A stretch of DNA of 64,000 nt from positions 1 through 64,000 of the forward strand of contig DBDG01000017.1 of assembly GCA_002293475.1 (NCBI GenBank), read 5' to 3'. Below are positions 16,065 to 25,010 of this stretch, in pieces. The stretch's first letter is position 1. Every line of letters starts with the position of its first letter. Below the pieces are notes generated by a model. The model worked only from the letters and a program-made list of their open reading frames with translations. It did not search any database and was not told where the DNA came from. The DNA is from Lachnospiraceae bacterium UBA938. Lineage in GTDB: Bacteria > Bacillota > Clostridia > Lachnospirales > Lachnospiraceae. A program made the translations under genes and the position numbers.

Positions 16065-16937
16065 TTATGAAAGATTGACTCCCGGAGCCGTTTTTTGATT
16101 GATTTTTTCGATGTGGGTTTCGTGAAAACGCTGCAGGCACTCGTCATAGTTTACTGTGGCATAAGCGGCGTACAGCATATCAATTACATTCAGCTGCGCA
16201 ATCCGGGAAGAAATCGCGCCGCTGCGGAACAGCGCCTCATGTGCCGAGGTATAAAGCACATGGCTGGCCATGCCGGTGATGGTCGAGGGGGCAAAGCGGG
16301 TGATGGCAATGGTGGGAACGTCATTGGCGTTCAGCGCTTCCATGCAGCGAAGGATTTCTTCGGTTTCACCGGAGTAAGAAATGACAATCCCTAAGTCGGC
16401 AGTCGTAGCGTTTTTAGCGGCAATCAGCTGGGCATGCCAGTCGTCATTGACAAAGCAGGGCTTGTTGACCCGCAGGAACTTTAAGTAGGCATCTCTTGCT
16501 ACTCCCAAGGAAGCGCCGATGCCGAACAGAAAGATGCAGTTGCAGGCGCAGATCAAGTCAACACACTTACGGAACTTCTCGATATCAATCATGTTAACGG
16601 TTTCTTCCAAGGAGCGGATATTCTTATAAGAAATCTTTTCAATCACGCTTTCTAGGCTGTCACCTTTGCCGATGTCCGATTCGTCTGCCTGGGTACTGTT
16701 TTGGTACAGCGCCAGTTCGTATATAACTGCCTGACGAAATTCGCGATAACCGGTGAAACCCAGATGCTGGCAGAGACGAATGATGGTCGAGGGGGAAACA
16801 TAGATGCGGGCGGCCAGCTCACGGATATTCATTTCCATGATAGTGTGCGGGCATTCCAGAAAATATTCGGCGGCTATGCGTTCGGCGTTTCCCACGAAAT
16901 TCCGTGATTCACGCAGTCTGATTAATGGGTTTTTCAT
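16065..16937 (-). CDS. RpiR/MurR-family transcriptional regulator
   Basis: A 290-residue regulator. The N-terminal helix-turn-helix (IRELAARIYVSPSTIIRLCQ, about residues 40-60) is typical RpiR. A SIS sugar-phosphate-binding domain follows from about residue 125 (IFLFGIGASLGVARDAYLKF, later IVISYSGETEEIL). In this context the probable effector is MurNAc-6-P or GlcNAc-6-P. It lies 236 bases upstream of the binding-protein gene on the same strand. Confidence 0.9.
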   Translation of the reverse strand: MKNPLIRLRESRNFVGNAERIAAEYFLECPHTIMEMNIRELAARIYVSPSTIIRLCQHLGFTGYREFRQAVIYELALYQNSTQADESDIGKGDSLESVIEKISYKNIRSLEETVNMIDIEKFRKCVDLICACNCIFLFGIGASLGVARDAYLKFLRVNKPCFVNDDWHAQLIAAKNATTADLGIVISYSGETEEILRCMEALNANDVPTIAITRFAPSTITGMASHVLYTSAHEALFRSGAISSRIAQLNVIDMLYAAYATVNYDECLQRFHETHIEKINQKTAPGVNLS

Positions 16938-17037
16938 AGCGTCTTCCTTCCGGCCTCATAGGTTAGTATAGAATATTTCGTACCGTTCTTGCAAGAGATA
17001 TTGTTTATCAAATATCGGGCTTGCAGCTGCCCACAAG

Positions 17038-18120
17038 TCACTGAGACAAAACCTGAAATCGTAAATAAGCTGTACTGTCATATGATAGCTCGTACGAAAA
17101 ATTATTATGGGTCCGGCTTGCACTGCCAGACGCTCCACATTCATTAAACATTTCTTCCATCAAATCTATTATTTCACTAGCATCGATACCGTTAAAATGC
17201 TCGACAGTAGTTGCTAATACTGCTGCATAATATAAGGCAGTATCTATTTTATTAGACTCTCCCACATGCAATCCGATAAGCTGAAATTGGGTAATTTCAT
17301 CTGAATTATTTTCAGAAAAAGCAAAAATTGTGGTATAGCTGTTAATTTCAATATAACCAAAACCTTCTTCATCTACTGTAAATTCACTGATTATATTATT
17401 GTCATCAATAGAATTCAAAATGTAGTTAAAGGCGGCAGGAAATGTATCAAAGGTCCCCAGCGTTCCAAGTTCAAATAATGGAGGCGATACATACTTTTCA
17501 TATATTTCATTCAATTTCTCATCAAAATCTTCTGAAATCATGTTATAATTATCAATATGAGAGAAATGTTTTTCATATTCTGGTTCAAGATATTCGGCAT
17601 ACTCTTCCGAAACCATAATTAAGCTGCTAGAAAAACCAAGATCATTGTCATATTCGTCCATGTTAATCATAGACACGATATCGTTGTCAACAAGCATTAT
17701 AAAATAGATATTCTCGTATTCTTTATCAAGGTCATATTGATCCAATAATTCATTTATAATAGAAATGAATAATTCAGAATCGGTTTTTGGCGTAGATTTA
17801 TCTAAAAAAATCCTTATAGACAATAAGCCGCTTTCACCGATACTGATTATGGTATCATTATATATGGATTTTACAGTTTCATACAATAAGCCGGATGTTA
17901 TTTCTTCCTGCCCTTCCGGCAACGATGAATTATCCTTAGATTCTTCTGCTGATTGTACTGACTCAGACGGACCGGATGACTCAGGCTTTGTTGTGGCCTG
18001 CAAATCAGGTGATATAGTATCTTGATGATTATCAGGTGTTATCTCTTCGGTTTCATTTCCCATTCCGCATGCTGATAGTACAATAGACAAGCAGATCATA
18101 ATAAATACAAGTTTTTTCAT
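17038..18120 (-). CDS. Hypothetical lipoprotein
   Basis: A 360-residue secreted lipoprotein with signal peptide MKKLVFIMICLSIVLSACG (lipobox LSAC). An acidic Ser/Glu-rich linker follows to about residue 75, then a mixed domain I do not recognise. I chose the ATG at 18120, with GGAG 7 bases upstream, over a TTG six bases earlier. The sequence is visibly more AT-rich than the sugar operon on its left. No neighbour suggests its role. Confidence 0.75.
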   Translation of the reverse strand: MKKLVFIMICLSIVLSACGMGNETEEITPDNHQDTISPDLQATTKPESSGPSESVQSAEESKDNSSLPEGQEEITSGLLYETVKSIYNDTIISIGESGLLSIRIFLDKSTPKTDSELFISIINELLDQYDLDKEYENIYFIMLVDNDIVSMINMDEYDNDLGFSSSLIMVSEEYAEYLEPEYEKHFSHIDNYNMISEDFDEKLNEIYEKYVSPPLFELGTLGTFDTFPAAFNYILNSIDDNNIISEFTVDEEGFGYIEINSYTTIFAFSENNSDEITQFQLIGLHVGESNKIDTALYYAAVLATTVEHFNGIDASEIIDLMEEMFNECGASGSASRTHNNFSYELSYDSTAYLRFQVLSQ

Positions 18121-18224
18121 GAACAATCTCCAAGTAAATTTAATACGGCTATTGTATCATAATTCATTCAAAATATCCATATTATATATTATGGTATTTT
18201 TTTACATAAATTAGCCCATAATGC

Positions 18225-19334
18225 CTATGAATCAAGATAGAAACTATTATGCTCACCTAAATAAGGCGCCCTTTCTTTCATTATCATTTCAATGGTAGAA
18301 AACATAACCGGCTGACGGATGAATCCTGTTTCGTTATCTACTAACTCATGATCTAATACTTGAGGAGACGTGCATATTTCCTTTATTTCCACCACCGGGG
18401 ATACACAAGCATCTATATTATCAAAAACATCCATCCAATCGCTTAATGTCCGTTCCGCGATAATTTGCTGTATATCATCTTTTATAGAGATCATTTTCTG
18501 ATTATCATAAATAACGCCGATCAGATCAGTTCGATCAATAGCTTCACAGAAAATCTTCCAGAACTTTGCTTCTAATGCCGCAACACATAGTTTTTTGTTG
18601 TCTTTAGTATTATATATATAATAATTAGCATGCTTACCTAATAAAACATTAGCTGTGGCATCAAGTTCCTTATGTGACACAACATACTCTGGCAATATCA
18701 ATTGCATGCAATTACTATATACTCCATCAATAATCGAGATATCTATGTATTGCCCCATACCGGTCTTGAAGCGGTTTATCAGCGCAACCAGCAAGGCATT
18801 CACGGCATTTAGTGCGGCACCGATATCTGAGATCTGGATGGCCGGGATATAATCCTCCGGTTTCTTTTCCCTATCGCCTTTCATCAGAATATCCAGCAAA
18901 CCTGAACTGGCCAGATAGTTCAGATCATGTCCTGCTTTATTGGATAAACTGCCCTTTTGCCCAAAACCGGTAATCGAACAATAAATCACACTGGGATTAG
19001 CGGCTTTTACTGTCTCATAATCAAACCCTATTTTTTTCATAAAGCCAGGCCGGAATGACTCTATTATGATATCGGCGTCTGTAAGCAGTTTTTTCAACCT
19101 ATCTTTTTCTGTTTCATTGTATAAATCTATAGTAATGCTTTTTTTTCCTCTATTAAGGAAATTGAAAGCGGCATCGCTGCCATTGGTTATCTGCCCATAT
19201 TGGCGCATATAATCTCCCAAGACAGGCTCTTCTATTTTGATTACTTCAGCACCAAGGCTTACAAAGAAGGACGTTGCATATGGGCCCGGCAATAAACGGG
19301 TAAAATCTAAGATTTTAATATTATCAAATACCAT
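18225..19334 (-). CDS. CaiB/BaiF-type (class III) CoA-transferase
   Basis: A 369-residue class III CoA-transferase. Residues 9-20 read LDFTRLLPGPYAT, then GKKSITIDL and DIIIESFRPGFMKKIGFDYE. GHDLNYLASSG carries the catalytic Asp (GHDxxY). The family moves CoA between carboxylates, or racemises alpha-methylacyl-CoA. It follows the class I-like CoA-transferase gene by 52 bases on the same strand, so the two may serve one acid-activation pathway. The substrate is unknown. Confidence 0.88.
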   Translation of the reverse strand: MVFDNIKILDFTRLLPGPYATSFFVSLGAEVIKIEEPVLGDYMRQYGQITNGSDAAFNFLNRGKKSITIDLYNETEKDRLKKLLTDADIIIESFRPGFMKKIGFDYETVKAANPSVIYCSITGFGQKGSLSNKAGHDLNYLASSGLLDILMKGDREKKPEDYIPAIQISDIGAALNAVNALLVALINRFKTGMGQYIDISIIDGVYSNCMQLILPEYVVSHKELDATANVLLGKHANYYIYNTKDNKKLCVAALEAKFWKIFCEAIDRTDLIGVIYDNQKMISIKDDIQQIIAERTLSDWMDVFDNIDACVSPVVEIKEICTSPQVLDHELVDNETGFIRQPVMFSTIEMIMKERAPYLGEHNSFYLDS

Positions 19335-19386
19335 GAGTATTTCTCCTTATGTTTCATGAACTTAAGCCGGCAGACGTCACCTTAAA

Positions 19387-20676
19387 TCAGGAAGCCATTT
19401 TCTTTTCAAAATCTATCCGCAGTTCGTCACGAAAATCCGGGTGGGCAATATCAATCAAAGCTAAAGCTCTTTCCCGCAAGGTTTTACCCCTTAGCTCCGC
19501 AATTCCATACTCCGTTACAATAAAGTCAACGTCGTTACGCGAAGTCGTTACTGCGATACCCTCACTCAAATTAACTACTATTCTCGATATTTTTCCCTCC
19601 CGCGCCGTTGAGGGCATGGCCATAATTGATTTACCATACTTAGACATAGCCGCACCCCTGACAAAATCAACTTGCCCACCAACGCCGCTGATTTGTTTAT
19701 TGCCAATCATTTCAGCCACCACCTGCCCCATCAAATCAATCTGTAAGCATGAGTTGATCGCGATAAAATGGTCATTTTTCATAATTACTAACGGATTATT
19801 GACATATGATGTCGGCATCATGTTCATCGCAGGATTATTATGTATAAACCGGTATAACTCTTGGGAACCAAACACAAAGGATACCGTTGTAACACCCTGA
19901 TCAATCTGTTTTTTCTTATTATTAATAATCCCGGCTTTCATGAACCGCATAGGACCGTCAGACATCATTTCCGAGTGGATCCCCAAATCCTTCTTATTGC
20001 TTAAATACTTTAAAATCGCGCCCGGTATTTCTCCGATCCCCAACTGCAGGGTATCGCCGTCTGAAATCAATTTGGCACAGTTCTCACCGATAGCCATTTC
20101 AACCGGCCCGCTGTCTTCTACCATAAATTCAGGGATTTTTGCCTGACATTTGACCATGCTGTCAATATCATCTATATGAATAAAACTGTCTCCCATTGAC
20201 CTTGGCATGTTTTCATTTACCTGGGCAATAACCACTTTGGCATTATCCGCCCCGATCCTGATATAATCCACATTTGTGCCAAAACTGCAGAAACCGTGTT
20301 CATTCGGCGGCGAGACATGAATCAATGCCACATCGATCGGCAGTTTGTTTTTAAACAGCCATTCCGCCTGTGACAGATTGCATGGTGTAAAATCAGCATA
20401 CCCCGATGCCACGGCATGTCTGCTCACCGGACTGACAAACGGTGTATTGTATCTAAAATGTTCATACATGTCTTCCTGAAAGAAAGGCAGATTAAATGCC
20501 ATAAATTGAATAATCTCAACATTTTTAAACAAATGCTTATTTTCTATCATATGCTTGATCAAATAATGAGGCTCCGCGGCAGCTCCCGGTATGACGATCC
20601 TGTTCCCTGATTTTATTAAGCTAATTGCCGTCTGGGGATCAACAAATTGCAATGTGTTTTTTCCTGTCATCTCCAT
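19387..20676 (-). CDS. Acetyl-CoA hydrolase/4-hydroxybutyrate-type CoA-transferase
   Basis: A 429-residue protein of the AbfT/butyryl-CoA:acetate CoA-transferase family. Motifs: LQLGIGEIPGAILKYL, SGVGGQVDFVRGA (substrate loop) and FIVTEYGIAELRGKTL with the catalytic Glu region. The annotated frame can begin at 20712, but AGGAGG lies 6 bases before the ATG at 20676 and 3 before an ATG at 20679, so I take 20676. Such enzymes exchange CoA between acetate and butyrate, 4-hydroxybutyrate or similar acids in fermenting Clostridia. Confidence 0.85.
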   Translation of the reverse strand: MEMTGKNTLQFVDPQTAISLIKSGNRIVIPGAAAEPHYLIKHMIENKHLFKNVEIIQFMAFNLPFFQEDMYEHFRYNTPFVSPVSRHAVASGYADFTPCNLSQAEWLFKNKLPIDVALIHVSPPNEHGFCSFGTNVDYIRIGADNAKVVIAQVNENMPRSMGDSFIHIDDIDSMVKCQAKIPEFMVEDSGPVEMAIGENCAKLISDGDTLQLGIGEIPGAILKYLSNKKDLGIHSEMMSDGPMRFMKAGIINNKKKQIDQGVTTVSFVFGSQELYRFIHNNPAMNMMPTSYVNNPLVIMKNDHFIAINSCLQIDLMGQVVAEMIGNKQISGVGGQVDFVRGAAMSKYGKSIMAMPSTAREGKISRIVVNLSEGIAVTTSRNDVDFIVTEYGIAELRGKTLRERALALIDIAHPDFRDELRIDFEKKMAS

Positions 20677-20770
20677 CATGTTCCTCCTCATCCTTATCAT
20701 TTTTCTGTACATTTTCTAAGAATCTACTGGTCTCATCTGATCTTATTCTAAGATTCCTTACTCTCGTCCT

Positions 20771-21040
20771 TTAATACTCCAGCGTACCGATCAAGGTATT
20801 AGCATCAACCTCCAATGCTTTTATCAGCTTTAAAAACACGATAATTGACATCACTTTGTTTCCCACTTCAATTTCATATATATACTTACTGCTAACTTCT
20901 GATTCCTGTGCCAATTTTTCCTGTGTCCATCCCTTTTTTTTGCGACATAATCTAACACGTTCACCGATCTCCCTTATAAATTCATTATCTTTAATGTTAT
21001 AACATACTCTGATTTTATCTTCTAAGTTGGATTCCGGCAT
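20771..21040 (-). CDS. XRE-family helix-turn-helix regulator
   Basis: An 89-residue protein with a single Cro/C1 helix-turn-helix (RVRLCRKKKGWTQEKLAQES, about residues 28-47, then SSKYIYEIE). The ATG at 21040 follows AAGGAG with good spacing. It lies about 95 bases upstream of the CoA-transferase pair on the same strand, so it may control or be co-transcribed with them. The terminator at 21184-21223 separates it from the exporter operon. Confidence 0.85.
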   Translation of the reverse strand: MPESNLEDKIRVCYNIKDNEFIREIGERVRLCRKKKGWTQEKLAQESEVSSKYIYEIEVGNKVMSIIVFLKLIKALEVDANTLIGTLEY

Positions 21041-21183
21041 TTTGTCAACTCCTTATAAATACTATAATAAATTGTTTTCCAATTTGACACCATCTATAGT
21101 TCTATAATACACAAAATGTCTTGTTAAATGCAGATCGCCTATTTACTTAATACTTGTTGCTTACATTAGTATTGCTCCATAAT

Positions 21184-21223
21184 AAAAACAGCCACTGTAG
21201 CGACAATCACAGTGGCTGTTTTT
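21184..21223 (-). terminator. Rho-independent terminator of the ABC exporter operon
   Basis: AAAAACAGCCACTGT pairs perfectly with ACAGTGGCTGTTTTT, a 15-pair stem with a 10-base loop and T-runs on both strands. It lies 33 bases past the stop of the last exporter-operon gene (21257). Confidence 0.9.
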
Positions 21224-21256
21224 ATATATTATAAAATTGGAAGGAACCCCAATCTA

Positions 21257-21931
21257 TTAATATTCAGTAAAATCCGGGTACCTTGCCAGCATTTCTGATT
21301 TCAGTTTTTCCCATGCGCGCAAGCCTTGTTCGGTTTCCGCAAAAAATTCGTTGTTTTTTACCATATAATATGGTACATATGTCGTCTGCCCTTCGGTTTT
21401 GATGATTTCATTATCTAGTTCCTCGTAACAAAATATCGGGGCAATAAATGAATCGTCATACAGTTCATATATCGGAACCGGTTCACAGAGCCCTTCCACC
21501 CGCCGGACAATAAATACAAGATATTCCGCTCCGATCTTCATAATATTGACAAATCCCCGTTCAATAGAATCGGGATTATGATCCAGGCTCAAACGCCAAT
21601 GATTAGAAATTAGATAAATATCCTGCCCTGCCAGCATACCGCTACCGGCATATACTTCCTTAACAGATACCAACTGTCGGCTTGCCATGAATAGATGTTC
21701 TATATCACCAACCGCTGCTACCCGTAAAATAATAGGACTGTCCGGCAAAACCTTTGACAGCTCTTCACAACTGCCAACCGCAAACTGTTCAGGCAATTCG
21801 GCCACCTGTAATTGATCTAGGTAATCAGCCGCTCCTGAAAGATCCGTATATGTTTTCCGCTTACTATGTCCATATATTGCTGCGGCCAGGATGGCACACA
21901 TGGTCAGGTAAAGCAATAAATGCCTTTTCAT
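21257..21931 (-). CDS. Membrane-anchored protein of the ABC exporter operon, unknown
   Basis: A 224-residue protein with one N-terminal hydrophobic segment (LLLYLTMCAILAAAIYGHS, residues 4-22) and an extracytoplasmic remainder. I recognise no family. Its ATG overlaps the ATPase stop by 4 bases, so it is translationally coupled to the exporter. It may be an accessory, immunity or substrate-handling component. That is inference from position only. Confidence 0.75.
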   Translation of the reverse strand: MKRHLLLYLTMCAILAAAIYGHSKRKTYTDLSGAADYLDQLQVAELPEQFAVGSCEELSKVLPDSPIILRVAAVGDIEHLFMASRQLVSVKEVYAGSGMLAGQDIYLISNHWRLSLDHNPDSIERGFVNIMKIGAEYLVFIVRRVEGLCEPVPIYELYDDSFIAPIFCYEELDNEIIKTEGQTTYVPYYMVKNNEFFAETEQGLRAWEKLKSEMLARYPDFTEY

Positions 21932-22572
21932 GAATACACCTCCTGGGCAACAATACTTCCTCCGTCGATGCGATACAGATGGTCAACCAAGATACGGATA
22001 TCCTCACTGTTATGGCTTGCCAACATGATTATCGCACCACGTTCCTTTTCTTCCAGGATAAGTTTGCGTATTATCGAAACGCCGCTTTCATCCAAGGCAT
22101 TGGTCGGCTCATCTAGCATGATAACATCCGGCCGCTCCATAACGGCCTGGGCAATGGTTAGGCGCTGTTTCATCCCCAGTGAATACTTGCCGTATGGCCG
22201 TTTATCATCCGGGTCAAGCCCAACACGGCAGATCGCCCGGCGTATTTCTTCTACACCAATTCGCTTCGTCAAACCGGCTAAATACTTCAGATTCTCGATA
22301 GCGGTTAGATTCGGATACAGGCCGGCATTTTCTAAAACAATGCCCAAGCTGGGCAACACGGACAAATCTCGGCGCAGCACTTTCCCGTTCCAAATGATTC
22401 TACCGTAATCTACTGACATCAAACCTGAAAGCGCCCGGAACAGCATCGTCTTACCCGAACCATTCCTACCGACAAATCCATATATATTCCTTTCGCTAAA
22501 ATTTATATTAATATCTGCTAGTATGATCTTGCCGCGTATTTTTTTTGATACATTTTCTGCTATCAGTTCCAT
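21928..22572 (-). CDS. ABC transporter ATP-binding protein
   Basis: A 214-residue ABC ATPase. Walker A is GFVGRNGSGKT near residue 33, the signature KYSLGMKQRLTIAQAV near residue 133, Walker B VIMLDEPTNALDESG, and the His switch LASHN. It begins one base after the end of a permease gene and overlaps the next gene by 4 bases. With two ABC-2 permeases it forms an exporter. Confidence 0.93.
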   Translation of the reverse strand: MELIAENVSKKIRGKIILADININFSERNIYGFVGRNGSGKTMLFRALSGLMSVDYGRIIWNGKVLRRDLSVLPSLGIVLENAGLYPNLTAIENLKYLAGLTKRIGVEEIRRAICRVGLDPDDKRPYGKYSLGMKQRLTIAQAVMERPDVIMLDEPTNALDESGVSIIRKLILEEKERGAIIMLASHNSEDIRILVDHLYRIDGGSIVAQEVYS

Positions 22573-23397
22573 CTATGATGCCTCCGTTTCCGAATTAGAT
22601 GTAATCAAATCGTGATTTCTCACTAAAATTCCCCCGAACAATAGGATTGCGCTGCCTACAGCAAAGATCAGAAGGAATGAATGGCGCAGTTCAATATCCG
22701 GATAGGGCGAATGAAGCACTTGGTTCACCGCTTGGTTCCGACTATTTTGCCATCCTAGAATCAAGCGACTAATGGGATTAAATATCATAACATTTTCAGC
22801 CACTTCGTCAAAAAGCTTTTCAATGGCAGACACGCAGCCAAGTAATGTAATACAGATCACTTGAAACCCGAGGACAATCATGAATGCCCTGCTGCTCCCC
22901 AGCCATATGGCCAGCAGATTAATACTTAAAGTCATTGCATACAGCCAAAAAGTATTAAGAACAAAGTGACAGAAAAGCAAGTAAAATCCCGGTTCATCTG
23001 CCTGTAACCGGTATCGCAATGCCGTTGACATGATCACGGTTGCCAGTAATATGATCTGATAAAGACTTATTGTCGCTATCAGCGAAAGCGCTTCGCCGTA
23101 ATACCAGTTCAGACGCTTCGGATACCGCGAAAAAACATAGATACTTGCCGTGCAAAAGCGGCGATAAAACGCAGTACCAAAGTAAATTTGGAAAATATAA
23201 TTGGGCAGCATACGCATAATCAAAGATACAAGTTCCGGCATTGATAAACCAAGCGGAAATTCGCCCCGTGACCCGCTAAGCTGCAAAACAAGCTCCGATA
23301 ATGCGATTTTGCTGTCATATGGATTCACATAAGCAACTGCCAGCAATATGCCGCCTCCCAATGCTAATCCGACAGTCAGTATAAGACGGTATTTCAT
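22573..23397 (-). CDS. ABC-2-type permease subunit
   Basis: A 274-residue integral membrane protein with about six hydrophobic segments, beginning MKYRLILTVGLALGGGILLA. No strong family motif is visible. The role is inferred from its place directly before the ATPase and from a 4-base overlap with the preceding permease gene. The two permeases probably form the heterodimeric channel. Confidence 0.75.
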   Translation of the reverse strand: MKYRLILTVGLALGGGILLAVAYVNPYDSKIALSELVLQLSGSRGEFPLGLSMPELVSLIMRMLPNYIFQIYFGTAFYRRFCTASIYVFSRYPKRLNWYYGEALSLIATISLYQIILLATVIMSTALRYRLQADEPGFYLLFCHFVLNTFWLYAMTLSINLLAIWLGSSRAFMIVLGFQVICITLLGCVSAIEKLFDEVAENVMIFNPISRLILGWQNSRNQAVNQVLHSPYPDIELRHSFLLIFAVGSAILLFGGILVRNHDLITSNSETEAS

Positions 23398-24242
23398 CGT
23401 ACTATACCTTTCTTGCTGCCTAATATGGCTGAACTCACTGAAAATAAAACCAAAAACAACAGACCCACTACTATAAAAATAGGACTTTTTTTCTCGTCGT
23501 TAAAAAACAGAAGATAATCATACCATTTTATTGTTATAGGAAATTTCGGTAACATTTCTACCAGATAAATAGTGGCGTTAAGTAATAAAAAGACTGGCAG
23601 GAACATAAATATGCGATATTTTACTCTTACAATAGCAGAAAAAGCCACGGTAAAAGCACCAAAAAGGCCTGACACAAACGCAAAAAAAAGTGTTCCGGCC
23701 AAAGCATATAGGTAAGGGCTGTACTGATAAATATTTCGCATCAGATAATTATTCACGCTTTGAATATAATCGGAATCATATGCCCCCCAATTAGTCAAGT
23801 CACCCATTGCTTCCAATGGAAACGAGAAAGAATTTAGCAGCAATTCCAAGAAGAAAGGAACAAAAAACACCAATGCAGTCGCCATAAACGCAGCCATTAT
23901 CTTACTTAGTAAATAAACCGGATATCCCAACCGGGCTGCCATCAACACCCCTTGACCCGAATGATGTTCTCTGATCAAAGAAAAACCCGCTGGGCACACC
24001 GTCAGAACCGGGTACAACTGTATCAGCAGCAGCGTGGCATCGGCCTTGTAGTTCACTCGGTTATAACTGAGTAATAGCAATTTCATCGGCTGGTACATCC
24101 GTGTGACATCTCTTCCTTGAAATTCCGATACATTTACCAGATAATTTATCATTATCATAATGAGTAATATATAAAAAACCATGGCGGTTTCTTTTTGCCT
24201 AAGTAAAAAAATAATCTGAGACCTTATTGCTCTTATAAACAT
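23394..24242 (-). CDS. ABC-2-type permease subunit
   Basis: A 282-residue membrane protein with six or so spans, an early loop (VNVSEFQGRDVTRMYQPMK) and a long hydrophobic C-terminal half. I take the ATG at 24242, since AGGAG lies 9 bases upstream; a TTG at 24248 is too close to it. It is the first transporter gene downstream of the secreted 138-residue protein, separated by a strong hairpin. Confidence 0.75.
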   Translation of the reverse strand: MFIRAIRSQIIFLLRQKETAMVFYILLIMIMINYLVNVSEFQGRDVTRMYQPMKLLLLSYNRVNYKADATLLLIQLYPVLTVCPAGFSLIREHHSGQGVLMAARLGYPVYLLSKIMAAFMATALVFFVPFFLELLLNSFSFPLEAMGDLTNWGAYDSDYIQSVNNYLMRNIYQYSPYLYALAGTLFFAFVSGLFGAFTVAFSAIVRVKYRIFMFLPVFLLLNATIYLVEMLPKFPITIKWYDYLLFFNDEKKSPIFIVVGLLFLVLFSVSSAILGSKKGIVR

Positions 24243-24259
24243 CTTCAACAGCTCCTATT

Positions 24260-24304
24260 CATGAACAGAGCGATAGCATTATTTAAGCTATCGTTCTGTT
24301 CATG
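24260..24304 (-). promoter_or_regulatory. Long hairpin between secreted-protein gene and exporter genes
   Basis: CATGAACAGAGCGATAGC pairs with GCTATCGTTCTGTTCATG at 17 of 18 positions, with a 9-base AT loop. On the minus strand no T-run follows, so read-through into the exporter genes is likely. It probably stabilises or partly insulates the message of the small secreted protein, giving it higher expression. On the plus strand a T-rich stretch follows. Confidence 0.65.
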
Positions 24305-24362
24305 GTATTGTTTTTTAGTTAAAACTTAATACAACAATGAATCATTCATATATAATTAATGT

Positions 24363-24779
24363 TCACCTCGCATTATAGGATACCACCGCACTGGCAGCTT
24401 TCTCAGTATTGCCACAGAACTTAAAAACTACACTGTCAGTATCTAGATATCCCTGCTTTATCGGAATCGAAGTACTTGAACTGCTTGTCTCATTTAATGT
24501 AACATAACTGCTGTCCATAATACGCGTTCCGGCTGTGTTTTCTATGCAGACCCGTATTTTCTCAAAATTATCATTACCACTGCTTGGATAAACAGAATGG
24601 CACCTTGCGGTTACATCATTGTATGATCCGCTACGAGTCAATGCTTGCCTTTTGTTCCATGAATAATCGGAACCAAGGCTAATAGTTACATCAGATTCAA
24701 GAGCCGCAAACACAGGTACACTTGTTATTAAAACTAATGCCAAAACAACTATACTTATAATCTTTTTATTAAGTCTCAT
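24363..24779 (-). CDS. Small secreted protein, unknown
   Basis: A 138-residue protein with a clear Sec signal peptide (MRLNKKIISIVVLALVLITS, cleavage near VFA-AL) and a Ser/Thr-rich, probably beta-rich mature part of about 113 residues containing three Cys. I do not recognise a family. The size and operon (secreted protein, ABC-2 exporter, membrane-anchored accessory) recall lactococcin 972-type loci, but the sequence lacks that family's Gly/Trp pattern, so the comparison is by organisation only. Confidence 0.7.
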   Translation of the reverse strand: MRLNKKIISIVVLALVLITSVPVFAALESDVTISLGSDYSWNKRQALTRSGSYNDVTARCHSVYPSSGNDNFEKIRVCIENTAGTRIMDSSYVTLNETSSSSTSIPIKQGYLDTDSVVFKFCGNTEKAASAVVSYNAR

Positions 24780-25010
24780 CTCATCCTCCTATAATTAACA
24801 ATTTTAAAAGTTAATTAGCCCATTATTATTTAATCAGCTAATTTTATCACAAGTTTAACCATTACATCTGTAAGCCATATATGTATTCACTTAATTAATC
24901 TATCCCACAAGCTTGTTATAACATTTTAACATTAACTCGCTCGTATGTCAATACTATTTTACAACAATAAAACTTAATACGACAACATTCTACCGCCATT
25001 AAGCAATACT

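Noticed and set aside
24363..24779. Lactococcin 972-type bacteriocin
   Set aside because: The operon layout is similar, but the mature protein lacks the Gly/Trp-rich pattern of that family and is longer than usual.
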